This document shows, piece by piece, positions 63,772 through 64,000 of a DNA stretch of 64,000 nucleotides. The translations under genes and the position numbers were made by a program. Source of the DNA: an uncultured Pseudomonadales bacterium (GTDB lineage: Bacteria; Pseudomonadota; Gammaproteobacteria; Pseudomonadales; Azotimanducaceae); assembly GCA_958295875.1 (NCBI GenBank), contig OY282379.1, forward strand, positions 62,001 through 126,000. Direction: 5' to 3'. The notes under the pieces are model-generated. The model saw nothing but the letters and a program-made list of their open reading frames with translations. It was not told where the DNA came from and did not search any database. Positions within the stretch are counted from its first letter, which is position 1; every line of letters starts with the position of its first letter.

Positions 63772-64000
63772 TCAGCCGTCGCGGCTACAAGCGTCCCGAT
63801 ATGGCGTCATGTCCATGTTCCGGTACCGGGCGCTCACGCCGTCCAAGGTCTCTGCCGTCCAATAGGAATGGCCCGGCGGCGGAAAGCCGAGCATCTCGCG
63901 CTGCGCCGGCGTCGCTTGTTCAATCCAGTCCCGGAACTCGCGCTTGATGGCGTAGGCAGACCAACCGACGATGCCGAGCCACCGCCAAGCCGCCGGCGCA
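63772..64000 (-). CDS. C-terminal fragment of an unknown protein, cut by window edge
   Basis: The minus-strand frame is open from the right edge to the TGA at 63774-63772 and gives about 75 residues. It reads WLGIVGWSAYAIKREFRDW, then REMLGFPPPGHSYWTAETL and RYRNMDMTPYR. I recall such a FPPPGHxYWTxETL tail in some PhyH-like dioxygenases, but this is not firm. It lies 14 bases upstream of the hydrolase lipoprotein gene in the same direction. Confidence 0.5.
   Translation of the reverse strand, partial: APAAWRWLGIVGWSAYAIKREFRDWIEQATPAQREMLGFPPPGHSYWTAETLDGVSARYRNMDMTPYRDACSRDG

Overview
The window is about 64 kb of high-G+C DNA packed with protein genes on both strands. It encodes three TonB-dependent outer-membrane receptors, lipoproteins and many secreted hydrolases, so the host is Gram-negative. 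The gene mix (carnitine and betaine catabolism, formylglycine sulfatases, TPR-sulfotransferases, phytanoyl-CoA dioxygenase-type oxygenases, a CaiB-type CoA-transferase) fits a proteobacterium, probably a marine or host-associated gammaproteobacterium. That placement is inference; there is no rRNA or marker gene here to prove it.

Layout. 1-4417 (+): the end of a CmcJ/NvfI-type oxygenase, a PhyH-family dioxygenase, a sodium:solute symporter, an M48 metalloprotease lipoprotein and a small membrane protein. 4508-11719 (-): two paralogous tandem-domain universal stress proteins, a ketopantoate-reductase-type dehydrogenase, an acyl-CoA ligase, and a three-gene secreted cassette (a DUF6152 protein plus two related proteins). 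11812-20743: a DUF2784 protein (+), then on the minus strand a TPR-sulfotransferase, a TonB receptor, a sulfatase and a GT39-like membrane glycosyltransferase.

20818-34780 is the best metabolic locus. On the plus strand lie a secreted serine hydrolase, the sarcosine oxidase genes soxD-soxA-soxG (soxB is absent) and a second TonB receptor. Facing them is a minus-strand set: dehydrocarnitine-cleavage enzyme, L-carnitine dehydrogenase, acyl-CoA dehydrogenase, acyl-CoA synthetase and carnitinyl-CoA dehydratase. Together they read as a route from gamma-butyrobetaine or crotonobetaine to carnitine, to 3-dehydrocarnitine and to betainyl-CoA, with sarcosine oxidase acting on the demethylation products of betaine.

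34907-44161 holds an Rpn-type nuclease, a sulfotransferase overlapping an Asp/Asn beta-hydroxylase, a second TPR-sulfotransferase beside a third TonB receptor, and an F420-type LLM oxidoreductase. The two receptor/TPR-sulfotransferase pairs are paralogous.

44283-51274 is a probable genomic island. It begins at a tRNA-Leu(CAA), has visibly lower G+C, and contains relics of an integrase and a transposase. Its cargo is a promoter-operator-controlled two-gene operon (an AAA/STAND ATPase, then an ATPase-winged-helix-TPR protein translationally coupled to it) and an opposing PD-(D/E)XK-like nuclease. This is the strongest candidate for an undescribed, possibly defensive, system.

51520-64000 returns to the core style: an isocitrate/isopropylmalate-dehydrogenase-like enzyme, an alpha/beta hydrolase, a sucrase/ferredoxin-like protein, another AAA ATPase, an alanine:sodium symporter, a fused double CaiB-type CoA-transferase, a second sulfatase, a methyltransferase overlapping a hydrolase lipoprotein, and a truncated unknown gene at the edge.
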